The notes under the pieces are model-generated. The model made no database searches. It saw only the letters and a program-made list of their open reading frames with translations, and had not been told where the DNA came from. Shown piece after piece: positions 34,308 to 44,125 of a stretch of 64,000 nucleotides of DNA (positions are counted from its first letter, which is position 1; each line of letters starts with the position of its first letter). The stretch is taken from NCBI GenBank assembly GCA_020639075.1, contig JACKHI010000001.1, forward strand, positions 1 through 64,000, in the 5' to 3' direction. The translations under genes and the position numbers were made by a program. The DNA is from Phycisphaerales bacterium (GTDB lineage Bacteria > Planctomycetota > Phycisphaerae > UBA1845 > UTPLA1).

Positions 34308-35543
34308 TTACGGGTTGAACCGCCACATTTCGCCGCTCTCGGCCGCGGCGAGGATCGTGCCGTCGGGGAAGAGCCAGACGTTGGTCATCAGGTTGGCTGC
34401 GAAGTCGCCGTCCTGCATCGGTGAGATGTCCGTCCACGTTTTGCCGCGATCGGCGCTGAAGACGACGAAGCCGTGATTGTTCGGGAACGTCTGGCCGACG
34501 ATGACGACGACGTCGCCGACGACCGACATTTTCCATGCGCCACCCTGATAGTTGATGCCCGAATCGAAGAGGTTGATCTTCGTCCAGTTGTTGATGTCGC
34601 TTGGATCGCCGTCGAGCGAGTAGATCAGCGGGAATCGCTGCGACTGATCGAAACCGCAGACCAGACCGCTCGTCTCGCTCCACAGGTAAATGTCGTGCAG
34701 TTCGCCGTCCTGGTTGGAGGGCTGAAGCTCGAGCTTGGTCATCTCGTACCTGTCCGTCGCCGAGGGCGTCGGGTAATAGACGGTGCCGGGCTGGTTGATC
34801 AGGCTGCCGACGGCCCAGAAGCGATTGTTGAACGCGATCACGCGCGAGACCTGCTCCGACGTGCCGCCGGTGATGAAGAAGTTCAACTCCGTGAAGTTCG
34901 TATCGCCGGTGTCGCGATAGGCGGTCTGCGTGCCCGTCAGGCTGTCGATGAAGATCTGACCATCATCGGTAACGGCGATGTTCTCGCCCTGGCCGACGGA
35001 CGTGAAGGCGTTGTTGCCGGCCGAGTAGATGCCGACGGGCGTGAGGTTCGCGCCGCTCTCGTCGATCATGAAGGCCTCGGGGCCGCCCGACGTGTCGGTG
35101 CCCGTCGCATAGAGATTGCCGTCCTTCGCGCGAGTGACATCGTTGATGCGGATGTTCTTGAAGAGCAGCGTCTCCTCCCAGGTCAGACCGCCGTCCTTCG
35201 TGACGAAGAGGCCCGTGCCGCTGGCATTCTCGCCGCAGCCGATGAAGCCGTTTTCACGATCGTCGAACCACATGGCATTCGTCTTGGTGCCGCCGCAGGG
35301 CTGCGACAGCTTCGACCATGTGTTGCTCGGCGGTGTGTCGTCGTTGGGGTCGGCGACATCGTTGTTCGGAACGTCCAGCGTACCGTCGGTGTTGTCGTTC
35401 TGATTGTCGTTGGCGTTGTCGCCGATCATATTGGGGACCATGTTGCCGACACCGTTCGTCGTCTGCTCGCAGTTGGAACCCGTGGCGAAAGGCAGTGCCG
35501 CCATCGCCATCAACATCATCGTGATCGTTCGTCTGTAATTCAT
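34308..35543 (-). CDS. Secreted BNR/Ycf48-like beta-propeller protein
   Basis: A 411-residue exported protein. The start at 35543 is set by GAGGAG 8 nt upstream. The leader (RTITMMLMAMAALPFATG-SNC) is followed by an Asn/Asp-rich linker (NDNQNDNTDG). The body has Asp-box-type repeats (VTKDGGLTWEE, SADRGKTWTDI) and repeated blades (MWFDDRENGFIGCGE, VTRAKDGNLYATG). It resembles Ycf48/sialidase-type propellers of unknown ligand. It lies alone between two intergenic gaps. Confidence 0.75.
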   Translation of the reverse strand: MNYRRTITMMLMAMAALPFATGSNCEQTTNGVGNMVPNMIGDNANDNQNDNTDGTLDVPNNDVADPNDDTPPSNTWSKLSQPCGGTKTNAMWFDDRENGFIGCGENASGTGLFVTKDGGLTWEETLLFKNIRINDVTRAKDGNLYATGTDTSGGPEAFMIDESGANLTPVGIYSAGNNAFTSVGQGENIAVTDDGQIFIDSLTGTQTAYRDTGDTNFTELNFFITGGTSEQVSRVIAFNNRFWAVGSLINQPGTVYYPTPSATDRYEMTKLELQPSNQDGELHDIYLWSETSGLVCGFDQSQRFPLIYSLDGDPSDINNWTKINLFDSGINYQGGAWKMSVVGDVVVIVGQTFPNNHGFVVFSADRGKTWTDISPMQDGDFAANLMTNVWLFPDGTILAAAESGEMWRFNP

Positions 35544-36652
35544 CGCCTGCACTCCTCTATATGGCTCCGAAATCGCCTTGCCCGAACCGCCCCGCGGTCA
35601 CGTCAAACGGCCTGTCAAAACCAGCGCCGGCCCACATGCCGGCGCGGGGCGGATTTCACCCACCGACGAAAGACGCGAAGGCCGAGCGGCTGAGGGACAA
35701 CGAAAATGCCGTTTTTTTGGATCGGGGCACGGTATTTCGGTGTTTGGAGGCAATAATAGGGGGATATCGGCCCATGGTAGGGTGGGCCGTGCCCACCGCT
35801 CACGGGCGAATACCGAATGGCTCGATATGCCAGCTCGCGACCGTCAAAGAAGATCGGGCGTCGCCGGGTTGATCGACCGCGCCGCGCTCGAGTCGGCGAC
35901 GCGCTATGCGATGCAGCGGTGGTGCGATTCGCCAGCTGGCTGGAGAGTCCTTTGTCGCGCCCGCCACCGGGAAAGTCCATTCCCCGAAAGCCGGATCACT
36001 GAGCGGCGCGCCCTGACAGGCGTGCTATGCAGGACGCCCGTCTGTGGGCATTGATCTGCCGACGACGGCTTTCTCGAGTGCACGCGTTTGCTTCAATCGG
36101 GACTGCTTTCGCGAATGTCAAGGGAGCTCGCCGCGCCCTTAACGATTCCTCGCTCTTGGCGCGGGGGTTGGCTTGCTCGTGTTCGATACTTGCGGGTACT
36201 CAAGAAGAATCGGCAGTGCACAGAGCCGCCCCCTTTCTTGTGCGGGAAATCGTCCACAGAAGTGTGTGCCGACACATCAATGCGCTGACCAATTGCATTT
36301 CCGACGCTTGCGTGCAAGGCCGCGAATCGAAGTACATCGCCGACAGGGAAGCGGTCGCCACTTACGCGCTGTGAATCGGCATGAACGACGCGCCCGGCCT
36401 GCAGTGAAGCAGGTCAACAATTCCATGACGGACCGGATTTGGATCACAAGATCGACAACTACTGCGAGAATTCGACATACCTGTAGGTGTGAGATCGCTG
36501 CGATTTGCGATTCTCATTGAAATCGTGACGTTGGCGCAATACGATTGGGCCATCGCAATACAGCCGCTTGCGGAGTCCATGCGTCTTGTTTGAGTTCGCC
36601 GCATTGATTCCAGATTCGCCGGTCCAAACAAACTCCATTTGGAGCTAGACCA
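35544..36652. other. 1.1-kb gap without a supported gene
   Basis: I find no ORF with family-like composition. A palindrome GGTGGGC-CGT-GCCCACC lies near 35781-35797. A repeat related to 16760-16800 lies inverted near 36125-36160. The 36300-36600 stretch is lower in GC and may hold the promoter of the gene starting at 36653. No tRNA or CRISPR array was seen. Confidence 0.4.
36125..36160 (-). repeat. Second copy of a dispersed intergenic repeat
   Basis: On the minus strand this reads ATCGTTAAGGGCGCGGCGAG and then CTCCCTTGACATTCGC. The copy at 16766-16801 reads ATCGTTAAGGGGGCAGCCG and then CCCCCTTGACGCCTTCGC on the plus strand. The shared ends and internal palindrome mark one repeat family in two orientations. 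Confidence 0.5.
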
Positions 36653-38110
36653 TTGGCTACACCCCGTACCTGTCGAAGCTGTCGTTGCCTTTCATTGGGC
36701 GTTCTCGCGTGTATTTATGCAGCAGTTTCAACTGCAAACGGGCAGATCGTCGCCCCGCCAGGATTTGCTGTGGATCAGCTGACGGGACGATTGGACGACG
36801 TCATCCCTCGAATCGAGGCGATTCGGAATCCAACGTTTGGCAGTGGTGTAGTTGCCGCAAGCGTCTCGAATGGCATTCTCACGATACGCCGAATCGGTGA
36901 CGGGCAAATAAGTGTTGTTGGCTCCAAGAGCGTCGATTTTCTGTCGCCCTATGTCGAAGACATTCGATTTGATACAAGCGGTGCGTTCGGTGGTGGATTG
37001 TTCGTATCGGTTGTGCAATCCCAGGGTGGGTACGTGACAGAACTTGTTCGCCTCGACGCGCCTGGCGAGCCTGTGTCAACCGTAGCGACTGTTGGCAACG
37101 CAGCGACAAATGGCGTCGGGTTGACCTTTGACTTTACGTCGGGCGGGGCTGGGTTCGCCGGAGGTTGTTACCTCTATGATATTGACTTCAATGACGGGAC
37201 AAATTTCTGGAGATTGCCGGTATCGGGGTCTCCCGTATTATTGAATTCCAACGTGGTCTATCCCGGCCGAGTCGACATGGATGTCCGAGGCGTCGAATTC
37301 GATAGAACCGGCAGGTACGGCGGCGGCTTGATCTTGGTAGACGCGGACGCGAATGGCAGTTTATTGGGGGGCGTGTATGCACTCGACGCGTTTCAGAATT
37401 GGTCTCTGATTACATCGCAGATGTCTACCAACACGCTCTACGTCCGTGATCTGTCGCTGAGCCCCGGAGGATTGTTTGGTGAAATGCTGTACATTTTGGA
37501 CGCACGCGGGAATCGCGTGGCGTCCGTGTCCACGTCGGGCAGTCTGTCGACCGTCGTTTCTGGGCTGAACGTCCCGGCAGAATACGACGACTCGGGCGGC
37601 GCCGCATCTCTATCAATCTCGAACGATGGTGAGGTACTCTATGTTGCTGATTTCAACGGCGTTTACCGGATCCGTTCAGTCGCCGATGTGCCTGGACCGT
37701 CCCTGATAGCGCTAGAACCCTGTTCCGTCAACAACGAACCAGTGATTTCCACTTCTGCGATTTCTTCGATGCGGTTGATTTGGAGCGAGGCGCTTTCTTT
37801 CTCTGCTTCTAACCTGACTGTCGTGGATTCGAACGGACAACCAATTCCCGTTAGTTTGTCGGGGAGTGGGTCAATATTCATGCTCATTACGTTCGCTGTG
37901 CCTCTTGAGAGTGGTGCATATACGGTCATTGTTCACGACAGTGCCCTGTCAGCGGCGGGGGGGATACCGATCGACGGAAATGATGATGGGATCGCAGGCG
38001 GTGATCTCGTGCTTACGCTTGCGCATCGCTATCCCGCCGATCTCAATCTGGACACCATGGTTGACGGCCTGGACGTGCAGGAATTTGTCAATCGGCTGTT
38101 GTCTCAGTGA
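36653..38110 (+). CDS. Secreted propeller-like protein ending in a dockerin-like segment
   Basis: A 485-residue exported protein starting at TTG 36653 with GGAG 8 nt upstream. The signal peptide runs to about VSTANG. Repeated blades such as DIRFDTSGAFGGGLFVSVV, VEFDRTGRYGGGLILVD and LSLSPGGLFGEMLYILD suggest a beta-propeller. A bacterial Ig-like segment (about 350-460) precedes the terminal DLNLDTMVDGLDVQEFVNRLL, a half-dockerin typical of Phycisphaerae proteins. Likely cell-surface or extracellular. GC is lower than its neighbours. Confidence 0.72.
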   Translation: MATPRTCRSCRCLSLGVLACIYAAVSTANGQIVAPPGFAVDQLTGRLDDVIPRIEAIRNPTFGSGVVAASVSNGILTIRRIGDGQISVVGSKSVDFLSPYVEDIRFDTSGAFGGGLFVSVVQSQGGYVTELVRLDAPGEPVSTVATVGNAATNGVGLTFDFTSGGAGFAGGCYLYDIDFNDGTNFWRLPVSGSPVLLNSNVVYPGRVDMDVRGVEFDRTGRYGGGLILVDADANGSLLGGVYALDAFQNWSLITSQMSTNTLYVRDLSLSPGGLFGEMLYILDARGNRVASVSTSGSLSTVVSGLNVPAEYDDSGGAASLSISNDGEVLYVADFNGVYRIRSVADVPGPSLIALEPCSVNNEPVISTSAISSMRLIWSEALSFSASNLTVVDSNGQPIPVSLSGSGSIFMLITFAVPLESGAYTVIVHDSALSAAGGIPIDGNDDGIAGGDLVLTLAHRYPADLNLDTMVDGLDVQEFVNRLLSQ

Positions 38111-38191
38111 TTCGATTTGGGAGTCGTGCGGAAGGTCGCCACGAATCTGGCGCCCAACTCGGACTTTTTTTTCATCGGACCGACGTCGTGC

Positions 38192-39715
38192 ATGAATCTG
38201 CTCATGGGCCGGATAAACACTGCCCTCTCGATCATGATTGTAGCACTTGCCGGCACGCGCGCCGACGCCGACGGCTGCCTCTTCGACGCTCATGATCGGG
38301 ACGTCACGTCTCGTGGCGTCACACTCGTTGACTGGGACGGTCAGATCGCCAATCCGCTGATTCCCCTGCGCATTACGCCGCCGGCGGATTTCGAATTTCC
38401 GATGACTGTCACGCTCACGGCGGATGACACACGCATCTACTTCAACATGCCGTCGGCGACGCTGGCGAGCGGTCCGAGAAAGGTGATGCTGTTCGAGACT
38501 TGGGAACCGTTGAAGTTCTACGTGTCCATCTACCCCGATCGCGACGGCGAAGACGAATTGCACACGATGACGATCACGTTCATTGATGCCGAGCGGCGGT
38601 CGGCGAAAATCTGCGTCGATGTGCGTGTGATCGATCAGGATCGTAATGAACCGGGGCCGTTTCAGATTCGCACGGACTTCTCTTGCGACGAAAGCGGTCT
38701 GTTCAAGGACCCGAAGGCGCGCGCCGTCGTGGAACAGGCCGCCGCCGACTGGGCCTACTTCATCGACGACATGAATCTCGATGTCGTCGGCCCTGGGCAG
38801 GAGGGCACGTACATCTGGAATTACCCGTTGGCGTGGGACGGACCACGGCCGCGTGGCCGCTATGTCAGCAATCCAACAGGCTATCGCGGGTTCCTGTTGT
38901 ACGCGCTCGGCGTGCAGACGCCTGATCACATATCCCGCGGCGGCGCGTCGCCTTTGCGAGTTCAACACGTCAACGGCGTCGCACTGCCGCTGCGACGATC
39001 CGGCGCCATCATGATTCAGAGGTTTGGCGGGTTCAATACACTCGGTTGGATCATCAACAACGAATCCGCCGACTGGTGGTGCAGTGCAAATCAGAAGTAC
39101 GAGCGGCGAGATCTCTACAGCGTCGCGCTGCATGAAGTGGGTCACGCGCTGGCGTTCGATGTCGACCATCCCGGTTTTCGATCGGCAAAGAAGAAGGGAC
39201 TGACGAGTCCGCGACTTTCGGAGTATCTGGACAAGACTGTCCCGTATGACGGCGACTGTCATTTCGATGGTATCATCGATACCGAGAGCGGCGTCGGCGC
39301 GTTCGGTAACAAGTACGACGGATGGGCGCCGGCTCGTCGATGGACGATCTCGAAGCTCGATCTGATGCTGATGGAGGCCGTCGGGTACAAGCTGCGCAAG
39401 ACGTCGGCGCTTGAACAGCTGGATATCGAAAAGCGATTCCCGCCGATCGCTGACGTCGGGGCGCCGTACGAATTCGAATTCAAGGGACGGGGCGGCGTGC
39501 CGGCGTATCGTTGGTTCATCGCCGGCGGCACGCTCCCCGACGGTCTGGCGCTCGATTCGTTCACCGGCGAAGTGACCGGTACGCCGACGATAGCAGGGCT
39601 GTACAAGTTCAATCTCGCCGTGTCGGATGCCTGGAACGCGACGACATGCGTTGCCAATCAGTCGATGTTCGTTCGCGAAGTCGCTTCGATGGGGACGATG
39701 CGTGCGATGAAGTGA
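38192..39715 (+). CDS. Secreted zinc metallopeptidase with putative Ig domain
   Basis: A 507-residue exported protein from ATG 38192 (signal MNLLMGRINTALSIMIVALAG). An Ig-like N-terminal region (about residues 35-150) precedes a peptidase region with HEVGHALAFDVDH: an HExxH zinc site with a further His spaced two residues longer than the metzincin consensus. The C-terminus is a putative-Ig (He_PIG) repeat (PAYRWFIAGGTLPDGLALDSFTGEVTGTP, motif form). It follows the previous secreted gene by 81 bp and may be co-expressed. Protease activity is inferred only from the motif. Confidence 0.7.
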   Translation: MNLLMGRINTALSIMIVALAGTRADADGCLFDAHDRDVTSRGVTLVDWDGQIANPLIPLRITPPADFEFPMTVTLTADDTRIYFNMPSATLASGPRKVMLFETWEPLKFYVSIYPDRDGEDELHTMTITFIDAERRSAKICVDVRVIDQDRNEPGPFQIRTDFSCDESGLFKDPKARAVVEQAAADWAYFIDDMNLDVVGPGQEGTYIWNYPLAWDGPRPRGRYVSNPTGYRGFLLYALGVQTPDHISRGGASPLRVQHVNGVALPLRRSGAIMIQRFGGFNTLGWIINNESADWWCSANQKYERRDLYSVALHEVGHALAFDVDHPGFRSAKKKGLTSPRLSEYLDKTVPYDGDCHFDGIIDTESGVGAFGNKYDGWAPARRWTISKLDLMLMEAVGYKLRKTSALEQLDIEKRFPPIADVGAPYEFEFKGRGGVPAYRWFIAGGTLPDGLALDSFTGEVTGTPTIAGLYKFNLAVSDAWNATTCVANQSMFVREVASMGTMRAMK

Positions 39716-39763
39716 CGACCGCGTTTCGTCTCCGCATCGCATAGACACGGCTACGTTTGCGGT

Positions 39764-40381
39764 ATGATTGCGGATATGTCACGGTATCGCATTCCGAAAT
39801 CCCGTTGTCGCGTCGAAACCCGCGCCGGGAACTCCCGCTTCATCACGACGATCGCCCCTGCGAGCAGCGTCGCGGAAGCCCAGGCGTTTCTACGAGAGAT
39901 TCGCGAGGAAATGCCCGACGCCACGCATCACGTCTATGCGTTTCGAATCGGTCACGGCAACAGCGTTTCCGACGGGATGAGCGATGACGGCGAGCCATCC
40001 GGCACGTCGGGACCGCCGACGATGGCAGTGGTTCGTGGTTCGGGCATCGGCGACGTCGCGCTCGTCACGACGCGGTACTTCGGCGGCACGAAACTCGGCA
40101 CGGGCGGGCTCGTTGCGGCGTACACGGCTGCGGCACAGGCGGCGTTCAAGGAACTGGAGACCGAAGAGAAGGTGCGCCGCGTGACCTGCGAGCTGAATGT
40201 TCCGTACGCCGTATTGGAGATGGTTCGAAAATCGCTGGACGCCAACGAGGCGATCGTCGAAGGCGAGCGCTTCGATGCCGAAGTTCACTTGAAGTTTCTC
40301 ATTCCGGAGGAACGCGTCGATGCGCTTTCGGAGACGATTCGAAACATGACGGCGGGCCGCGTTGCGTTAACCGTCCTTTGA
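39764..40381 (+). CDS. yigZ: YigZ/IMPACT family protein (UPF0029)
   Basis: A 205-residue protein with the N-terminal IMPACT domain: SRFITTIAPASSVAEAQAFL, ATHHVYAFRIG, SDDGEPSGTSGPPTM and the signature TTRYFGGTKLGTGGLVAAYTAA. A C-terminal UPF0029-type domain follows. Family members are conserved and their role, possibly translation-related, is unclear. It overlaps the convergent alpha/beta hydrolase gene by 15 nt. An ATG five codons in is an alternative start. Confidence 0.9.
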   Translation: MIADMSRYRIPKSRCRVETRAGNSRFITTIAPASSVAEAQAFLREIREEMPDATHHVYAFRIGHGNSVSDGMSDDGEPSGTSGPPTMAVVRGSGIGDVALVTTRYFGGTKLGTGGLVAAYTAAAQAAFKELETEEKVRRVTCELNVPYAVLEMVRKSLDANEAIVEGERFDAEVHLKFLIPEERVDALSETIRNMTAGRVALTVL

Positions 40382-41302
40382 TTCAGTCGGGCTCGTTGTG
40401 CAGTCGGCGGTCTGCTCCGCAATGAAGTGCATGATCGCCGGCATGACGGCCTTCACTGTGTTGCCCTTCGAAAACATGATCCATCCGTGATTCGCACCGC
40501 GAACGCGAATGAGCCGATGCGGCTGGCCGACGGCCTTGCAGCGTTCATCGAGTTCTGTCGCCTGGCTGTACGGTACGATCGAATCGAGATCGCCGTGAAT
40601 TGTCAGGATCGGCGGGCACGATTTGCTGACGTACTCGACCGGCGATGCATCCTTCCATCGTTGCGGCGCTTCGGCGACTTGCTGGCCCATCAGCGCATCG
40701 AGCAGCGGGCGCGTGATTGGATTGGCCGGCTTGATGGCTGCCAGGGCGGTCATGTCCGTCGGGCCGTAGATATTGACGATACCGCGAATGTTGAACGACT
40801 TCGCCTTCGCCGATTCGACGCCGAGCAACTCAGGTTTGCGACACATCCCCAGCAGCAGCGCCAGATGACCACCCGCGGAATCTCCGCCGACGATGACGCG
40901 ACCCGGATCGATCCCGAATCGTTCCGCGTTGTCTTCCAGGAAAGTCAGAGCGGCCGCGACATCTTCGAGCTGCGTCGGGAAGCGGTACGCGTCAATCGTC
41001 AATCGATAGTCGGCCGTGGCGCTGACGTAGCCGAATGCAGCGCACGTTTCGGCCATCGCCTGAAGTCCCGATCGCGAACCGGCAGCCCAGCCGCCGCCAT
41101 GCAGCCAGAGCACGAGCGGGCGGCGGCCTTCGAGTCCGACAGGTCGGACGACGTTCATCAGGATCGGTTTGTCGTCTCGTCGGGCGAACTCGATGTCGCG
41201 TTCGCCTTGCGTTTCGTAGTACCCGAGAACAGGCCGTTGGCAGCCGGCGTTCGCAAGCAATGCGAATCCGAGAACAGTCCACGCAATCCGCTGCATTTGC
41301 AT
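40367..41302 (-). CDS. Exported alpha/beta hydrolase (HSL/BD-FAE-like esterase)
   Basis: A 311-residue hydrolase with an N-terminal export signal (WTVLGFALLANAGC; the lipobox is weak because -3 is Asn). The oxyanion motif is LHGGGW, the nucleophile elbow is GGDSAGGH, the acid is in HGDLDSIVP and the His is in ANHGWIM. This is the hormone-sensitive-lipase/BD-FAE type. It stands downstream of the cytochrome operon in the same direction but 52 bp away, so it may be independent. Probable carboxylesterase. Confidence 0.85.
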   Translation of the reverse strand: MQMQRIAWTVLGFALLANAGCQRPVLGYYETQGERDIEFARRDDKPILMNVVRPVGLEGRRPLVLWLHGGGWAAGSRSGLQAMAETCAAFGYVSATADYRLTIDAYRFPTQLEDVAAALTFLEDNAERFGIDPGRVIVGGDSAGGHLALLLGMCRKPELLGVESAKAKSFNIRGIVNIYGPTDMTALAAIKPANPITRPLLDALMGQQVAEAPQRWKDASPVEYVSKSCPPILTIHGDLDSIVPYSQATELDERCKAVGQPHRLIRVRGANHGWIMFSKGNTVKAVMPAIMHFIAEQTADCTTSPTESKDG

Positions 41303-41354
41303 TGTGCAAATCCAATCAAGAAGTGACCCGAACGCGAGCGTTATGGATCGCGCA

Positions 41355-43094
41355 TCAAGGTCCGTAGGTGAAGTTCACGTGATTGACGCCGTGGCAAGTC
41401 AGCGTGCAGGAGCCCTGGAATCGCCCCATGTCCTGGAAGAGACGCTGACCGCCGACGATGGAGATGTCGAAGTTGATCAGGCTACTGTGCTGGCTCGGGC
41501 TACCGCTGACGCCGTGTGGCGTATGGCAGACGCTGCACGGCGTGCGCGCTGTGACGATGTGTCGATTGTGAAAGTCGAAGCTCTCATCGTTCAGGATCGA
41601 CGTGCGGTCGTGGCACTGGTAGCACAGGGCGTACGTTTGCGGCGATTCGACGGAGAAGTCCGCTGTCTCGTAGCGAGCGGCCAGCAGGAAATCGAAGCGC
41701 GAGCCGTGCGGTCCGTTCGGTCCTGTGCCGCCGAGTTGGCGGGCGTCTGGGTTGTTGTGGCAGTCCTGGCAGCCGATGATCGACTTGGATCGGGCTGCCG
41801 GCAGCAGGCTCGGCACTTCGGCGCCGCGCCGGGCGGCGAACGTCATCGGATGGGCGGATGCCGCCGTCGGAAGGATCTGCCGGCGAATGTTCCCGACGCT
41901 GTCGCGCTGTCGGATGATGCGCCCCGTGATCGGCACGGTATTGTCGGCGTGGCAGCGGAAGCAGACTTCGTAGTAGCGCGTCGCCGTTTCCGTCGGCGAG
42001 CCGGTGAGCGTGACGCCTGACATGCTGGACATGGCCGGCGGCAGGATCGGATCCGTCGTGATGACGCGCGTCAGTGCGCCCGCGGGGTTGTCCGCGACTG
42101 CGTGCGGATTATGACAGTCGACGCAGTCCACGTGCGGTCGCATCGACAGCGCGTTTTCCGCCGGATCGTGCACATCGCGATGTCTTCGGAAGTAGTGACC
42201 GCTGCGGCTGTTGAGCACGCCCGACATGTCGCGAGCCGTCACGCCGTCGTGGCAGGCGATGCACAGTTCGAATGACGGGTTGCGAAGCAGTCGTTCGCGC
42301 TCCTGCGCATTATGCGACGCGTGACATGAGCTGCAGGCGTTGTCGGCCATCGACTGAAATGGGAGCTGCACGCCGTTCGATGCGACAAGCGGTACGGACT
42401 TCGGGCTGTTGGCATGCGAACTGAGCTGCCAGCCATCCATGCGATGGCAAGTGTTGCACAGGACGCCGCGGCGCTGAGGGATTCGAAGGAAATCGCCGTG
42501 CTCGTTGTTGTGCGGGTTATGGCACGCGATGCACTCGAGTTCGCCGCGATCGCCCAGCTTGATGTCGCGACTGACGACGTCGGGTGATCGCAATTGGTGG
42601 TCGCGATTGAACAGCTGTCGATCGAACCGGAAGCCGACGGGATGATCGTCGGACAGGTCGTTCGTCAGATTGGTTCGACCGCTGGGGAGGAACTGCTGAT
42701 TCAGCTTGATGGGATCGGAGGCATCGCGGCTGAGAACGAGGCCCATCGCGATGCTGCCGTCGTGACAGCTCAGGCACATCTTGCTTGCGCCGCCCGGCTG
42801 ATCGATTCGCGCGTCCGTCGTGCTGCTGTCGTAGACGCGATAGTGCGTTTGCGGATTCGTGCGGTTCCACAACGGCGCCTGCGGACTCGCATTGTGTGGC
42901 GTATGGCAGAAGATGCAGACGCGGCTCTCGTCCAGCGCCCGGATCTTGCCCGGCCCTGTTGCGGAGAGGTTGTGGACCGAGTTCACGACGGATTCGTCCG
43001 CCGCGAGCAAAGACGGGGATGCGACTGCCGCCAGCAGCGCGATCGCGATCGGCCATCGACGTCGCGTGGGTGTCGTGCGTGGGGTTATTTCCAT
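41355..43094 (-). CDS. Multihaem c-type cytochrome, 11 CXXCH plus one CX3CH
   Basis: A 579-residue exported cytochrome, start at 43094 where ATG shares its A with the TAA of the upstream gene (TAATG). The signal peptide is WPIAIALLAAVASPSLLA. CXXCH sites include CIFCH, CLSCH, CIACH (twice), CNTCH, CSSCH, CVDCH, CFRCH, CQDCH, CYQCH and CSVCH, and CTLTCH near the C-terminus is a CX3CH site. Several are CxxCHxPH paired (doubled-CXXCH) motifs. It is the terminal gene of a porin-NHL-cytochrome operon, so it is probably periplasmic or outer-membrane electron wiring. Confidence 0.92.
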   Translation of the reverse strand: MEITPRTTPTRRRWPIAIALLAAVASPSLLAADESVVNSVHNLSATGPGKIRALDESRVCIFCHTPHNASPQAPLWNRTNPQTHYRVYDSSTTDARIDQPGGASKMCLSCHDGSIAMGLVLSRDASDPIKLNQQFLPSGRTNLTNDLSDDHPVGFRFDRQLFNRDHQLRSPDVVSRDIKLGDRGELECIACHNPHNNEHGDFLRIPQRRGVLCNTCHRMDGWQLSSHANSPKSVPLVASNGVQLPFQSMADNACSSCHASHNAQERERLLRNPSFELCIACHDGVTARDMSGVLNSRSGHYFRRHRDVHDPAENALSMRPHVDCVDCHNPHAVADNPAGALTRVITTDPILPPAMSSMSGVTLTGSPTETATRYYEVCFRCHADNTVPITGRIIRQRDSVGNIRRQILPTAASAHPMTFAARRGAEVPSLLPAARSKSIIGCQDCHNNPDARQLGGTGPNGPHGSRFDFLLAARYETADFSVESPQTYALCYQCHDRTSILNDESFDFHNRHIVTARTPCSVCHTPHGVSGSPSQHSSLINFDISIVGGQRLFQDMGRFQGSCTLTCHGVNHVNFTYGP

Positions 43095-44125
43095 TACCGC
43101 GGCGCCTCCTTGAGATATTGGAATACCTGCACGCGACGATTGTACGTGTCGGCCACCCAAATGCGATCGCGATCGTCGATCGTGATTCCTGAAGGCAATG
43201 AAAACTGGCCGGGGCCCGATCCGCCGCGTCCCAGCGCCATCAGCAGCCGTTGCTGTCGATCAAAGATCTGAATATTCTCGAACTGATTGTCCACCACATA
43301 AATGTTGCCGTCGGAATCAGTCGCAACATCCCGCGGCATCGCGAAGTCGCCTGCCGCATCGCCTTTCTGGCCGAAAGTCGCGTTGGCTGATCCATCCGCA
43401 TTCATCAGTTGTACGCGGAAATTCATCGAATCCGCGACGATCGCTCCGATCCCTGCGCGATAGGCGATTCCCGCCGGGAAATTGAATTGCCCCGGGGCCG
43501 TGCCTTTGCCTCCGATCGATCCGACGCGATTACCGGATGCGTCGAATAAGACGCAGGAATGTGCGCCGGAGTCCAGCACCCACCAGCGATTGTTCCCATT
43601 GTCCCACGCGACGGCGGACGGGCGCTTGAGTTGTCCCTCGCCCATCGCGCGTTGGTATCGGCCATCTAGGTCATAGAGGAAGACCGCTGCACGTTTGCTA
43701 TCGACGATGGCGAGCGCGCTCGGCGACAGGTCGACATCGAGCGGCCACTCCAACGGCTTGCCTGCGGCCGTCGCGATCGGCGTGATGCTGCGGGGTTCAA
43801 GCGTCACTTTGAATACGCCGGCATTCTGCGGGTCGGCGACGTAGATCGTTCCGCCGCGAACGGCAACGCTCATCGGCGTCGAGAACTCCAGCGTGGGCGC
43901 GGGGCCGGACAGCGCTTCGGAAAACTTCGTCCATCCGGACTTGGCGATGCCGAGGCTTTTTTCGCCCCGAATCTCGCCGATGTACCGAATACGAGGCGAA
44001 TCCGGCGCACTCGGCCAGACAATCGACGTGCCCTGCATGCTGAACACGGGGCCGTGCGCCTGGCTGCATGCGCCGAGCAACGCCAAAGCGGCGATACTAG
44101 TCAAGTTGGCGGCGAGGCGAATCAT
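43094..44125 (-). CDS. NHL-repeat beta-propeller lipoprotein
   Basis: A 343-residue lipoprotein (lipobox LLGAC). Six NHL-type blades are visible, such as PMSVAVRGGTIYVADPQNAGVFKV, ATDSDGNIYVVDNQFENIQIF and ITIDDRDRIWVADTYNRRVQVF. Such propellers are common in porin-cytochrome loci. Its start overlaps the barrel gene stop (ATGA) and its stop overlaps the cytochrome start, so the three genes are translationally coupled. A scaffolding role is inferred. Confidence 0.88.
   Translation of the reverse strand: MIRLAANLTSIAALALLGACSQAHGPVFSMQGTSIVWPSAPDSPRIRYIGEIRGEKSLGIAKSGWTKFSEALSGPAPTLEFSTPMSVAVRGGTIYVADPQNAGVFKVTLEPRSITPIATAAGKPLEWPLDVDLSPSALAIVDSKRAAVFLYDLDGRYQRAMGEGQLKRPSAVAWDNGNNRWWVLDSGAHSCVLFDASGNRVGSIGGKGTAPGQFNFPAGIAYRAGIGAIVADSMNFRVQLMNADGSANATFGQKGDAAGDFAMPRDVATDSDGNIYVVDNQFENIQIFDRQQRLLMALGRGGSGPGQFSLPSGITIDDRDRIWVADTYNRRVQVFQYLKEAPR

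Noticed and set aside
35578..36054. 158-codon open frame
   Set aside because: It passes through an intergenic palindrome and shows no domain.
37949..39748. 599-codon minus-strand open frame
   Set aside because: It lies opposite the secreted metallopeptidase gene, which has a signal peptide and motifs. The antisense frame has neither.
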